Below are positions 1 to 9,565 of a stretch of DNA of 64,000 bases, in pieces (within the stretch, counting starts at the first letter, position 1; each line of letters starts with the position of its first letter). The position numbers were made by a program, and so were the translations under genes. The notes under the pieces were generated by a model. That model was not told where the DNA came from and made no database searches. It was given only the letters and a program-made list of their open reading frames with translations. Source of the DNA: Aldehydirespirator sp965204875 (GTDB lineage: Bacteria; Actinomycetota; Acidimicrobiia; Acidimicrobiales; Aldehydirespiratoraceae); contig OZ242020.1 in assembly GCA_965204875.1 (NCBI GenBank), positions 1,674,001 to 1,738,000 of the forward strand, given 5' to 3'.

Positions 1-735
1 CTCGCCTGCCTTCATGCGTGCCACGATATTGTCCAATACTGGCACATCGACAATCTGCGTCTGCCACCAGTCGGTCGCCTTGATCGCCGCCCAGAACGCA
101 TCCCCGGTCGGGCCGTTCCCGTTCTCAACCGCGTCGTAGATCGCTTGAAGCTCCGCAGGCATCTCGCCGGGCGCAGGATCATACACCTCCTCATTTGTAA
201 GCGGCTCCGGCCAATCAGCATCCCCCGAGGCAGCCGACGTTGTTGTAGTAGTGGTCGGCGTTGTTGTAGTAGTGGTCGGCGGGGCCTCAATCCTCGCAGT
301 GGTAGTAGTAGTCGGTGGCGCAGTTGTGGTCGTGGGCGTGGTGGTCGTGGGCGTGGTGGTAGTTGTCGGGGATGTGGTTGTCGTCGAAGTGGCCAACAGT
401 GTTGTAGTCGTAGTCGAGGTTGTAGTCGGAGTTGTTGTTGTCGGGCTGACTCTTCCGGTGGTTGTGGTGATCGGAGTGTCCGTGCTGTCAGGCTCGTCGG
501 TGTTGCCGCTGTCGAGGGGGCGTGCTGCGTCAATCTGGTCAGATGAAGCCCCAGGCTCGCCGCTTGCCTGTGATGGGGCTTCGCCGGTGGCGTCGGCCGG
601 TGCGGCTGCTTGCGTGTCGTCCTCATTGTCGCAGCCTGCGGCTCCGACAATGAGAGCTGTCGCGAGGGCGAGCGCTGTGGCGCAGACAAGCCTGGCGAGG
701 CGGCGAGTGGACGGGTTCGGGTGAGGTGTTTGCAT
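1..735 (-). CDS. Thr-rich secreted lipoprotein, C-terminus beyond the window edge
   Basis: Reading the minus strand from an ATG at 735-733 gives 245 codons without a stop to base 1, so this is a partial gene. The N-terminus has a basic stretch (STRRLARL), a hydrophobic core and a lipobox-like AAGC, with Cys near residue 35, so it is probably an exported lipid-anchored protein. Next comes an acidic/Ala spacer, then about 70 residues almost entirely Thr with a few Pro, Ser and Val (residues about 90-165), a typical cell-wall-spanning stalk. A more ordinary segment follows (DADWPEPLTNEEV, then a Trp-rich DAFWAAIKATDWW) that I do not recognise. Longer ORFs in other frames here are shadows of the repetitive Thr codons. 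Function unknown; a surface-displayed domain on a stalk is the inference. Confidence 0.7.
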   Translation of the reverse strand, partial: MQTPHPNPSTRRLARLVCATALALATALIVGAAGCDNEDDTQAAAPADATGEAPSQASGEPGASSDQIDAARPLDSGNTDEPDSTDTPITTTTGRVSPTTTTPTTTSTTTTTLLATSTTTTSPTTTTTPTTTTPTTTTAPPTTTTTARIEAPPTTTTTTPTTTTTTSAASGDADWPEPLTNEEVYDPAPGEMPAELQAIYDAVENGNGPTGDAFWAAIKATDWWQTQIVDVPVLDNIVARMKAGE

Positions 736-2226
736 AGTCCACAGTGTAGCGGCGCGGGTTGGTCGCTGGCGTGGAACGCTCTTTGTTCGCGGGCGGAATG
801 TGGGCGCTGACCTTAGTAAAAGGTATGCACGCGGGTATGCTTGCGGGTGTGGCGGGGTCTGCCTGCGGCGGGCGCGGATGCTATACCGCGAACGGTGTGG
901 CGGTGACCCGGGGACACGCCCAGACACCGCTCGCGGGACCTCTAAGGCGGGTAGCGGCGTAAGCCTGCCTCGTGGCGTGTAACGTCCGCGCTGATGCACT
1001 CTTTCTCGCTGTCACCGCGGCGAACCGTCGCCAGGCGCCGTGTGCGCGTCGCCGCTCTGGCGGCGCTGATATTGGCGTCGCTGCTGCACGCGCCGCTCTC
1101 AGCGCAGGCGCATAACCCTCCACCTCCGGACGGCAGCGGCTTCTGGTATGGCACCGATTTCAAGCCTGCGCTGACCGGAGTGCGCGCGGTCGCTGAGATG
1201 GAGCATTACAACTACTGGTGGTGCAAGCCGGGCCACGACCTCAAGAACTACGAGTCGCGGACCTACAGAGACCGTCACCGAAGGGTGCTGCGCGAGATGG
1301 GGGCGAACCAGGACGCTCCCGGCTTCTGCCTATGGCAGCCGGACCGCGATTACGTCCGATTCTCGCGCGGCGAGCTAGCGCAGTCGACGTGTGCTGTGGG
1401 TATTGCGGTGCATACGGTTGTTTTGGCTAAGGAGGATGCGGCGGCAGCATATATGGCGCGGCAGACGGAAGCAGATCATAAGGGCTGGAGTTGCGGGCAT
1501 TATTCGGAGCATGACGAAGCGTCCGGGGTTGGTGATCCTCAATGGTTCTATGACCGGGCGGAGCATTGGAACGGCCCCGATTCGACGCACATGCGAAAGG
1601 CCAGGGTAGCGGGGACGGAGATACGGCACGTCTGCTCTTTGGCGTATGGTTATCCTCAGCCGGCCAAATCCTCGGTGATCGACAAGAGCCATCGTTACAA
1701 CGAGCACCTGACGGGTCACCCCTACCATGAGAGCTATTCGCACCTCGGGCACAGCGGGCAGCGCACCGACGAGCCTATGTGCGGGCGTTGGCCGATACCC
1801 GCGCCGGGGGGTGTGAAACTGGTGTGCGAGTCGTCGGGCGGTAGATGGCAGACCAGACTCACCTGGAATAAGGTCAACACGTGGCCGCCAGTAGATAGTT
1901 ACTGGGCTTCTTATGCCTCGACCCACGACCCGTCGGGGTCTCGCACGCGTTGGGGTAACAACGCGAGAGCAGGCGGCGGGAGCGATACTGAGCACAGGGT
2001 TAGCGCGCGCGGGGGTTATAAGTACTGGGCGCAGGTGCGCGCTCAAGGCCCTTCGTCGGGACCTTACCCCAAGCCGCCTTACTCTAACAGGCGGGGCTTT
2101 AGCGATTGGTCTGACACCGTGACCGCAACCTGCGAACCCCCTACACCTCCCGCGCCGACCATGACGTGCGTGGAGGGCTCTGGCAAGTGGACGATGCGCA
2201 TGACCTGGCCTCCGGTGGACGGGGTG

Positions 2227-2234
2227 GAATATTA
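2227..2234. repeat. 8-bp target site duplication, left copy
   Basis: GAATATTA lies directly left of the IS end and is identical to 3587-3594 on the right. Eight bases is the usual duplication length for ISL3-family elements, so this marks the exact insertion site. Confidence 0.92.
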
Positions 2235-3586
2235 GAGCCTTCGCGGTTTTGTGGGATGGGGGGTGGTTGAGGGTCCCTGTGTGGGGGTCGAGGCCCTGCT
2301 GGAATCGGTTGTGTAAGCGACCGACGATCCAGGAGGGCCTCGATGGCTGCGGATGTTATGGGGGTGCGGTTGGGTTTGCCGCAGTTGCGGGTGTTGGGGG
2401 TTGTCTCGGACTCCCCGGAGCGGTTGGTGGTGGCTGTGGAGGCCACCTGGCGGCGGTTGCGGTGCCCTCAGTGCGGGTTCAAGTGCCATAGGGTGCATGA
2501 CCGGCGCGATAAGCGGGTGCGTGATCTGGAGATCTCGGGGCGGGTGGTGACGCTGGTGTGGCGGCGCCGCCGGTTCCGCTGCGACGACTGCGGCAGCCGG
2601 TTTTTGGAGGAGCATCCGGCGTTCGAGGGCGGGTTGACGGGGCGGCTGGCGCGCAGGCTGGTGGCCGATGCCAGGGTCATGCCGGTCTCGGCGGCCGCGA
2701 GGCGTCACGGGCTGAGCTGGTGGCTGGTGATGGGCGTGCTCAGCTCCTGGGCCGGGCTTGTGGCTGAGCATCGCAGAAGCCGCGTGTGCAGGGTGCTGTT
2801 GGTGGATGAGACCTCGATCCGCAAAGGGCATCGTTACGTGACCGTGGTCGCCTGCGGCGACACCGGCCGGATCCTGGCGCTGATCCCGTCGCGCACCACC
2901 GCCGCGCTGTCAACGTTCCTAGCTCAGCAGGGGTATAGATGGTGCAAGCAGGTCAAGGTCGTGGTCAGCGACGGATCGCCCGCCTACAAGGCCGCCATCA
3001 CCCAGCACCTGGGACACTGTCGGCATGTGCTGGACCGGTTCCACGTCATCAGATGGTTCACAGCGGGGCTCACCGCGGTGCGCCGCGACACCCAACGCCG
3101 ACAGCCCCCGGGCGTCCAGCCTGTCTTTGACCGCGACGTGTTCCGAGCCAGGTTCCTGCTGCTACGCCGCGGCGACACCCTCACAGACTCTGACCGGCAG
3201 CGGCTCGACACGCTGTTCGAGGCGCACCCAAGGCTCCAAGCCGGCTGGGACGCGCTACAAGAACTCCACGGCCTCTACACCGCCGACGACCACCAAGGCG
3301 CCCTCGCCGCCCTTGACCGGTTCTGTGACCTCTACCAAACCGGCAAGCTACCCGAATACCACAAAATCGTAGACACCATCATCCAATGGAGCCCCGAAAT
3401 CCTCGCATGGCACCACACCAGCCGACCCAGCAACGGCCGCATCGAGGGCATCAACAACCTCCTACAAATCCTACGACGCACCGCCCACGGCTTCACCAAC
3501 CCCACCAACTACCAAACCCGAGCACTCCTCATAACATGAACCCAACCGACACCAGCAACCCCCATCCCACAAAAACGCGAAGGGCC
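2235..3586 (+). mobile_element. ISL3-family insertion sequence, complete (1,352 bp)
   Basis: The element is bounded by imperfect terminal inverted repeats of about 28 bp. The left end starts GAGCCTTCGCGG and the right end, read inward on the other strand, starts GGCCCTTCGCGT; both then share TTTTGTGGGATGGGGG. It carries one transposase gene and is flanked by the 8-bp direct repeat GAATATTA. The clean duplication and intact transposase suggest recent insertion. A second copy with identical visible sequence lies at 63723-64000 in the opposite orientation. Confidence 0.92.
2343..3539 (+). CDS. ISL3-family transposase
   Basis: 398 residues, full length for ISL3 transposases, catalysing cut-and-paste transposition of its own element. 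The N-terminal zinc-binding region shows CPQCGFKC and CDDCGSRF (residues about 40-85), followed by a helix-turn-helix stretch. The DDE catalytic domain has VLLVDETSI (first Asp), VVVSDGSPAYK (second Asp), HVLDRFHVIRW and the C-terminal SNGRIEGINNL with the catalytic Glu. The ATG at 2343 lies about 108 bases inside the left end. It is the only gene of the element and its reading frame is intact, so the element may still move. Confidence 0.95.
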   Translation: MAADVMGVRLGLPQLRVLGVVSDSPERLVVAVEATWRRLRCPQCGFKCHRVHDRRDKRVRDLEISGRVVTLVWRRRRFRCDDCGSRFLEEHPAFEGGLTGRLARRLVADARVMPVSAAARRHGLSWWLVMGVLSSWAGLVAEHRRSRVCRVLLVDETSIRKGHRYVTVVACGDTGRILALIPSRTTAALSTFLAQQGYRWCKQVKVVVSDGSPAYKAAITQHLGHCRHVLDRFHVIRWFTAGLTAVRRDTQRRQPPGVQPVFDRDVFRARFLLLRRGDTLTDSDRQRLDTLFEAHPRLQAGWDALQELHGLYTADDHQGALAALDRFCDLYQTGKLPEYHKIVDTIIQWSPEILAWHHTSRPSNGRIEGINNLLQILRRTAHGFTNPTNYQTRALLIT

Positions 3587-3594
3587 GAATATTA
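3587..3594. repeat. 8-bp target site duplication, right copy
   Basis: GAATATTA directly follows the right IS end and matches 2227-2234. Joining the flanks through one copy restores the interrupted reading frame. Confidence 0.92.
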
Positions 3595-6438
3595 TGAGGT
3601 GCGCCTCGTGAGCAGCGGCGGCGACACGCTGGGCGCGGAGTGGATGCGTGTAGCACGGGTGCATCGGGTGTCTGGCTTGTCGTATTCGTATGCGCCGAGG
3701 GGCGGCACGGGCGCGGGGTTGACCTACTGGGCGCAGGCCAGGTCCGTGAAGGGGGGCGACCCCTCGGACTGGAGCGGCACGGTGACCGCAACCTGCGCAC
3801 CTCCCACCACGACGATCCCCACGACCACGACGACCACGACGTCTACGACGACATCGACGTCTACGACTACGACGGTGCCGGGCGGAACAACGGCTACTAC
3901 GACGACGGTGCGGGGCGGGACCACCACTACGACATCGACGTCTACGACTACGACTGTTGGTGTTGCGTCGGTTCGGGTTGATGGGCCTGGGAGTGTGGTC
4001 GAGGGTCAGACGGCGGTGATGCGGGTGACGGTGAGCGGCGGGAGTTTCGCGCCTGGGGCGCCGCCGAAGACGGTGCGGGTGCGCACGGTGAACGACACGG
4101 CGGCGGCGCCTGGTGATTACACGGCGGTCTCCAGGGTGTTGTCGTTCACGTCGGCGGCGACGGTCACGGTGCCGGTAAGGACCCGCGACGATTCTCTGGT
4201 CGAGGGCGCGGAGCGGTTCGCGGTGCGCCTCGACAATGCCAGCGGCCTCAACGTGGCGGCAGCAGGCAGGTGGGTGACCATCAGCGACAACGACACACCC
4301 CCGCCGCCTCCGCCGCCGGCTGATGATCCTGACAGGGGGCGCGAGCGCGGTTTGGATGTGCGTGTGCCGATGTGTGAGCCTGGCGGTTCGCGCACGTGCG
4401 GGCTGGTGGCGTTGCCGGCGCCGGCGGAGATAGCGAACTCGGCGGCGGATCATCAGCCGGACTCGTCACGGGCGCGGCGTGTGGCCAACAGCCGCGAGGC
4501 CGGCGGCAGCGGGTATCAGTGCCCGTCGGGCTGGTCTGGTGTGAGCGTCGGGTTCGGTGCTGAGGCCGACGGCGGGGGCTGGCCCCACTGTCTGCCGCCG
4601 TGCCCGACGGGGTGGACCGCTCATGTTGACGCGTACAGCGGCGAGCTTGGCGACGAGAATCAGCGCTGCCAGCCGCCGTGCCCCGCGGGCTGGGCTGATG
4701 TGACCGGCCCCGCCGACGGACTATCAGCAGCGGGCCGGTATCCGAGCACGGGCCGGGTGTGCATGCCGCCGTGTGGCACCTCACCAGAAACCGACCGAGC
4801 CGGCACGGCCCTGGCGCCAGGCCCCGGCGCCAAGAGTGCCGCCGCGGATCGCACCCCGACGCTGCGCAACCCCGCACGCAGTGACCTCGACGGCGACTGG
4901 ACTTTGACGGGCGGGTTCGACACGGGCACCAACGACGGAACCGCCTGCGTGCCGGACTGCGGCACGGGGCAGCGGGCCGAGGCTTCGGGTGATCTCAACC
5001 AGCTGGGCTGGATCGGCTCAGACGGCGGCGGTGACGGCGTGAACCGTCACAACACCGCCGACGGGGCGTTGTGCTCGCTGCCGTGCCCGTCGGGAACGCA
5101 GCCGGCGGTCAACTACAGCCGTAACGGTGCCACACCGCCGTCGGGCGCCTCGCCGGAGAACCGTGGCGACCTGACAGGCGAAGGCAACCTGACACGCGGC
5201 GGCGGAGGCGACGGCACCGCGTGTATGCCGTCGCTCGGCTCGGGTGAGCGCCGCGAGGCTTCAGGCGACATGAACGGCAACGGCCGCTTCGACACGGGCG
5301 ACTACTCGATCCACTCGCCGCCGTGTCCCGCGGGGCAGACCGAGATGACCGGCGCCACCGCCAGGTCCAGGGCCGGGACGCGCTGCCTGCCGGTATGCCC
5401 AGCCGGTCACAGCGAGGTCTACGTGAACCTGGCCTGGCCCGGCGGCAGCCGCTAGTGCGTGGCGCCGTGCCCGGCGCCGCCTGCGGCGAACTGGGTCAGT
5501 GTGAGCACCAGCGACAGCGGCGCCAGCCGCGCCGGACGCACCTGCACCTACAGCGGCACTGTCTGGTATGAGGTGCCTGTTTTCAACTATGAGGACTTTG
5601 AGCGAGACATCCGCGTGCCTTGCCCGACGCCGACCAACCCTCGCAGGACGTGCCCAGACACAGAGTGGGTCACGGTGCGGGTGCCCCCCTTCACCGAGCG
5701 CCGCACCCGCCCTCACACGGTCACCAGTTCCGTCGGGGTGGACAGGATCAGCCCGGTTCTGGCTCCGGCGCTGCGTCCGTCGATGACGGTGCTGCCGCTG
5801 GCGCATCGGGCTTTGCGGGTCGTGCCGCTGGTGTTCCGTGACGTGATCCGTCCCTCCTATGACGACAGGCTCAGATGGTCGGCGCCTCGCTGCTACGCCT
5901 ACACCAAAGCCTCGTCGCCGGAGTTCACGCCTAAGCCCGGCCCGCTGGGGCATCTCGACTCGCAGACGCCTCAGAAGCATATGTCGAGGTCGCCTGGAAC
6001 ACGATAGTCGGCCACGTCTCCGAGGACGACGCCTGGGGCTTCTACACCCGCTACGACCTGACCGGCGGCAGTTGGACAGACACAGGCGTCACCGATACGA
6101 CCTACACGCTCGACAACTGGGACGAACCCCGCGATTACGACGGCCGCTACGCCAGCGAGGACGAGTTCGACTGCGAGACCCGCGCCAAGATGACCACCAC
6201 CCCGCACGGCACCGAACAACCGAACCTGGTCTGGGGCGGCGTGAAGTTCTGGGTCCAGAACTTCACATTGGATCATCGTTACAAGGACGGCAAACGCTAC
6301 TCCTTCACCCTGCCGGAGATGAGCTGCAGGTGGTTCCCAGGCTGAACGACCCGCCGCAGGCGGGGATAGCGGGAGCGGCGGCGCTCCCCGCTGGTGGCAG
6401 GACGGCCGCTTGTGGCGTTTCGCCTTGAGGCTCTCGAC

Positions 6439-7692
6439 TCAGCGAAGATCGAGGCTCTTCGCTGCTCGCAACGCTTCTGAGGCTGGCGGCGGCTTGCCCC
6501 AGATAAGACGGCTTGCGGCGCGCTCGTAGCCGTCGATCAGCGCGTCGCATTGATCGGTGCCGAAGCGAAACAGGGGGCTGGCGCCGAATCCGCCTGGCGG
6601 GCGGCTGGCTTCGCGTCTCTGGCTGAGAGGCCGCGCCTTGCGGCCTTCCATCTGGTCCAGCAGAGGGCGTACCCGCTCGCCGTGCTCCGTGCCGGCTATC
6701 TCGTAAAGGTCCCCGAGGTCTCTGCCCCGCGCGGCGATCCCATCCAGGTTGGGCGGGTGGCGCCCGCGAACGGCTCGCAGATGTAGAGCCTTGAATTTAT
6801 TGCCCGCCGTCCACTCAGGCAACGCGCACTCCACTTGGTAGCCGCCGAGTTCAGGGAATCGTTCCAGATCTTCGTCGGACGCTATGCTGCCAATGGTGGA
6901 CAGGATCGTCCTTGTGCCAGTTAGCGCCAGGTCTCGGCGCGGGGCTTCAACGATCACGTCTACGTCGATGGCTGGAGCGCCTGGGAATAGCCGGAGGTTG
7001 GCGCTCCGAAACCCCTCTCTGCTATCGACAGCATTATCGTCGATGATGGAGGTGCCATCTAGCTTCCGAACCACGCGCTGGAACGGCTCGGTGATCATCT
7101 GGTCTACCTCGTTCTGCGGAGGGTGTTCGATGTCACTGAGAACCACTATATCTAAGTCTTCCGAGTGGCGCGCCCCAATGTGTCACGCGTGAACCAGCGC
7201 CGTGCCGCCTGCGAATACCAAACGGCCTATGGCCCGCCCACGGCTATCGACAATCCGGCACTGGTCAACCGAAGCGGCGATGTAACGCAGCGTCGAGATC
7301 AGCCAGTAGTTATGCACCGCTTGTTCAACCTGGCAGCCCACTTCGTCCGCTGCGTCATATACCAGCGTGCGGAACTCGGCGGGATGTCCAGCCAAGCCGG
7401 GGACACCAGGCCGCACCCCTGCGAGAGTTAGGTCCTGTGATGTTCGCACAGGGGGTTTCTTCGCTTGGCGGGTGTTGGGTGCGTCAGGAACCCTTATAGG
7501 CGCTGGCGGTGCTTGGAAGGGATCGGGCTGATGTTCGCTCTGGTGATGCGGGCAGGTGGCTTTGAAGTTCTGACACGGCTCCCCATTATGGGTGTTGAGT
7601 GATCCACACCGCGGGCGGGGCTTATGCTCCTGCTGGCGCTTGCGTCGCTTGGCGCTCTTGCTGGGCTTACGACGCTTACGAGGCTTGCTCAT
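6439..7692 (-). pseudogene. AbiEii-type nucleotidyltransferase toxin with an internal TGA
   Basis: Starting at 7692 (ATG overlapping the stop of the upstream AbiEi-like gene) the frame reads a basic N-terminus, a Cys/His cluster (CGSLNTHNGEPC, CPHH), a linker and then FAGGTALVHA. A TGA follows at 7185-7183. The same frame continues without a gap as HIGARHSEDLDIVV and runs to 6439. GGTAL plus DLDIV is the nucleotidyltransferase active-site pattern of AbiEii/type IV toxins (MenT-like fold), so the stop falls between the two catalytic motifs. AbiEii proteins transfer nucleotides onto an RNA substrate and are held in check by AbiEi. The rest is uninterrupted, which suggests a recent nonsense mutation or a base-call error. 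The N-terminal Cys/His extension is not standard for the family. As read, the toxin should be inactive. Confidence 0.75.
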
Positions 7693-8414
7693 ATGCGCGT
7701 AGACTGCGGCGCGGCCAATCGCATCAAATCCTCTCGCTCAGCAGCGTCACGCCTCTCGGAGTGAGCCGCTTCTCCTATCTCTTCGATAAGCAGTTTTAAC
7801 TCGGACAGGCTACGGCACCCGTATCGGCTAATCAAGCGTTCCTGATCTGCTGCCCAAAGCATCTGATCCGTGCGCACTGTCGGCGGTTGAACATGGGACC
7901 AGGGCAGCTGTTCTAGTGTTTGTCCCTCTCGCAACCGTCGCATACACAACTGCCAATCACGCTCTACGAACGCGAGGTCATGCAACCCCTCTAACAAGGT
8001 TACTTCTGTCCAATTCAGTTCATTGCGGCGGCGGTTCGGGTTGCGTATGTAGCTCAGGCTCGAATACCAGGGGCGCAGCCGCCGGGTCGTGGCTACGTGC
8101 AACCGGGCCGGGTGCTGCGTGCTCCAGCCGAGCTGATGGATCGCGGTGGCTATGCCCAGGCCGGCCCCGGCGCCAGCATAGATCAAGGCAGTTACGACGT
8201 TGGAGCCTCCCCAGCATCGTAACGCCACAGACGGATCGCCTTTGAAGTAGATGTCAGGCCCAACGCGCTCGAAGCGAATGTCGTCGGGGTCTCTTACCAA
8301 CCTGGATAGCAGGGGGTAGACGGTGCTGGCCGGGGCTGGGACGTCGGCGGCGCGGAACCAGGAGCGAGGCGCGAGTTCGTCTAGCCAGTCGAGAGCTGCT
8401 TGCTTGTAGCTCAT
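7689..8414 (-). CDS. AbiEi-type antitoxin / transcriptional regulator
   Basis: 241 residues. The N-terminal 50-60 residues look like the winged-helix start of AbiEi antitoxins (ALDWLDELAPRSWFRAADV, STVYPLLSRLV). The following block, GSNVVTALIYAGAGAGLG then LGWSTQHPARLHVA, resembles the C-terminal AbiEi domain that binds DNA cooperatively. Its last four bases overlap the start of the AbiEii-like toxin frame, the usual antitoxin-first order of abiE operons. It would repress its own operon and neutralise the toxin. Because the partner carries a stop codon, this may now be an orphan antitoxin. The assignment rests on domain pattern and gene order. Confidence 0.7.
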   Translation of the reverse strand: MSYKQAALDWLDELAPRSWFRAADVPAPASTVYPLLSRLVRDPDDIRFERVGPDIYFKGDPSVALRCWGGSNVVTALIYAGAGAGLGIATAIHQLGWSTQHPARLHVATTRRLRPWYSSLSYIRNPNRRRNELNWTEVTLLEGLHDLAFVERDWQLCMRRLREGQTLEQLPWSHVQPPTVRTDQMLWAADQERLISRYGCRSLSELKLLIEEIGEAAHSERRDAAEREDLMRLAAPQSTRI

Positions 8415-8695
8415 GGCAAAAGCGTAGCAGATTAGGCAAGCCTCATGCGCTAACGGGCGCGTATCGGCGTGCGCCTTGCCTCAGCCGCAAGCCGCACGCA
8501 CGTTTGCCGTGACCTGCACGTCCGACCTCCTCAACCGGATCGTCACCGCTCCCGCCGCAGGTGTCGTGCGCATGATTGCCCGCCGAAGGGCGAGGGGGTG
8601 TAGCCCCGGATCACAGGCACGGGGGCGATGAACGCCGCCAGCCAGGCCGAGGGGCGCGCGGTTCGCTGCGGCTGTTGAGCGGCTGGCGCCTACGG
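8415..8695. other. Intergenic region, no gene seen
   Basis: 281 bp between the AbiEi-like gene (transcribed leftward) and the end of the leftward nucleotidyltransferase gene. I see no convincing ORF on either strand and no clear terminator. It should contain the abiE-like promoter near 8420-8500. Confidence 0.5.
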
Positions 8696-9565
8696 CTACG
8701 AGTAGCGGCAGTCGCCTGGGTGCCCGCGGGGGCGCACACACGGCCTGCGAGAGCGCACACCGACCTGGCCGCATCTCGGGGCAAGCCCGGCGGCAGGGGT
8801 GGCTGGAGGCTTCGGCTGTGGCGCTGCCGAGACGGAGCGGCGTGTCTCAGACCTCGCCGCCGCCTCCCGCCGGCCGGCTCGGCGCTGCCGCCAGGCACGG
8901 AACCGGCCGCCGGGCGGCGTTGACGGCGAGGCGATTGACGCTGGAGTCGGTTCGCTGAAGGTGTCCTCCATCGCGGCTACGGCCTCGTCGGTGCCTTCCT
9001 CTAGCGCGTGGTTCAACGCTTCGGCCATGCGGTCCAACAGAATGCCTGCGGCAGGCCCCTCCGCTTGAATGATTGACGACCGCAGACGCGCCAAGACTGT
9101 CCGGTCTTTCTCCCTGCTCGCATACCGTTTGCTGACATAAATGATCTTAGGGTCGGCTATCAGAATGTCCTGTTCGGTGCCATGCGCGGATTTCGCTGTT
9201 CTCGCAAGCATCGCATAACCGCTTATGATGCCTGCGCTAGACATCACATCCAATATCCCATTCTCGCTATGAAAGCGCCAGTGCGACTTACGCAGGAGCG
9301 AGTCAGCCGTAACGGTCGCAGGGTCGGGGACAGGGAACCCTCTCACCATGCTACGCACCTCTAGCGCAGTCAAAGCATCAGCCAACCGAGCATAGTTCTC
9401 GTCAGACTTCAACACCACGAAGTCGATGTCGTTAGTGCGGTATGACAGGTTTGGGTGGGAGCGGTCTAACGCCCATCCTCCGATTATGATGAACTTGACC
9501 CCGTATTCTGCTAGTAGCTCAGCGATCTCGGTGAGTTCTGCGTGCGGGTCTTCGTATGCGTTCAC
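8696..9565 (-). CDS. Nucleotidyltransferase-like protein with C-terminal Cys/His tail
   Basis: Start chosen as GTG at 9565, which overlaps the stop of the upstream HTH gene (GTGA); the upstream extension of the frame is shadow sequence. 289 residues. FIIIGGWALDRS followed by TNDIDFVV (residues about 25-50) is the GG...DxD pattern of small nucleotidyltransferases used as toxins and kanamycin transferase-like enzymes. The middle is ordinary alpha/beta sequence (VMSSAGIISGY, IYVSKRYASREKDR). The C-terminus is low-complexity Ala/Pro/Arg, then ends in PRCGQVGVRSRRPC and HPGDC, a Cys/His-rich tail similar to those of the proteins at 40531-41340 and 6439-7692. With its coupled HTH neighbour it forms a probable toxin-antitoxin pair. 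Substrate unknown. Confidence 0.65.
   Translation of the reverse strand: MNAYEDPHAELTEIAELLAEYGVKFIIIGGWALDRSHPNLSYRTNDIDFVVLKSDENYARLADALTALEVRSMVRGFPVPDPATVTADSLLRKSHWRFHSENGILDVMSSAGIISGYAMLARTAKSAHGTEQDILIADPKIIYVSKRYASREKDRTVLARLRSSIIQAEGPAAGILLDRMAEALNHALEEGTDEAVAAMEDTFSEPTPASIASPSTPPGGRFRAWRQRRAGRREAAARSETRRSVSAAPQPKPPATPAAGLAPRCGQVGVRSRRPCVRPRGHPGDCRYS

Larger units (their letters stand above)
994..6345 (+). pseudogene. Large secreted Thr-stalk / Calx-beta protein, broken by an IS, a stop codon and a frameshift
   Basis: The 5' part (from 994) has a basic start, a hydrophobic signal peptide ending near LSAQA, Trp/His/Cys-rich sequence and fibronectin-III-like segments (TRLTWNKV, DWSDTVTATC). 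It stops at 2233-2235 only because an ISL3 element inserted there. Removing 2235-3586 and one copy of the 8-bp duplication restores one frame, GVEY to YEVRLVSS. Downstream are another FN3-like end (DWSGTVTATC), a Thr stalk, a Calx-beta domain (about 3960-4290) and a Cys/Gly/Pro-rich repeat region (PPCPAGW, LPCPSGT, PVCPAGH). A TAG at 5453-5455 interrupts one repeat (R-stop-CVAPCP). Coding sense continues in that frame to about 5940, then moves to another frame consistent with loss of one base. It continues as SEAYVEVAWNT to a TGA at 6343-6345. Three lesions make this a decaying gene. The original product would be about 1,330 residues, probably an adhesin or surface protein. Confidence 0.8.

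Noticed and set aside
145..724. Gly/Ser/Arg- or Val-rich plus-strand ORFs opposite the left-edge lipoprotein
   Set aside because: They are translations of the complement of Thr codon tracts; the minus frame with signal peptide and lipobox is the sensible reading.
3386..3586. Coding start of the downstream half of the disrupted secreted gene inside the IS
   Set aside because: That part of the open frame is out-of-frame transposase sequence; the true coding sense begins after the target duplication at 3595.
7183..7185. TGA read as tryptophan or selenocysteine in the AbiEii-like gene
   Set aside because: TGA ends many intact genes in this window and no selenocysteine-type hairpin is evident directly after it.
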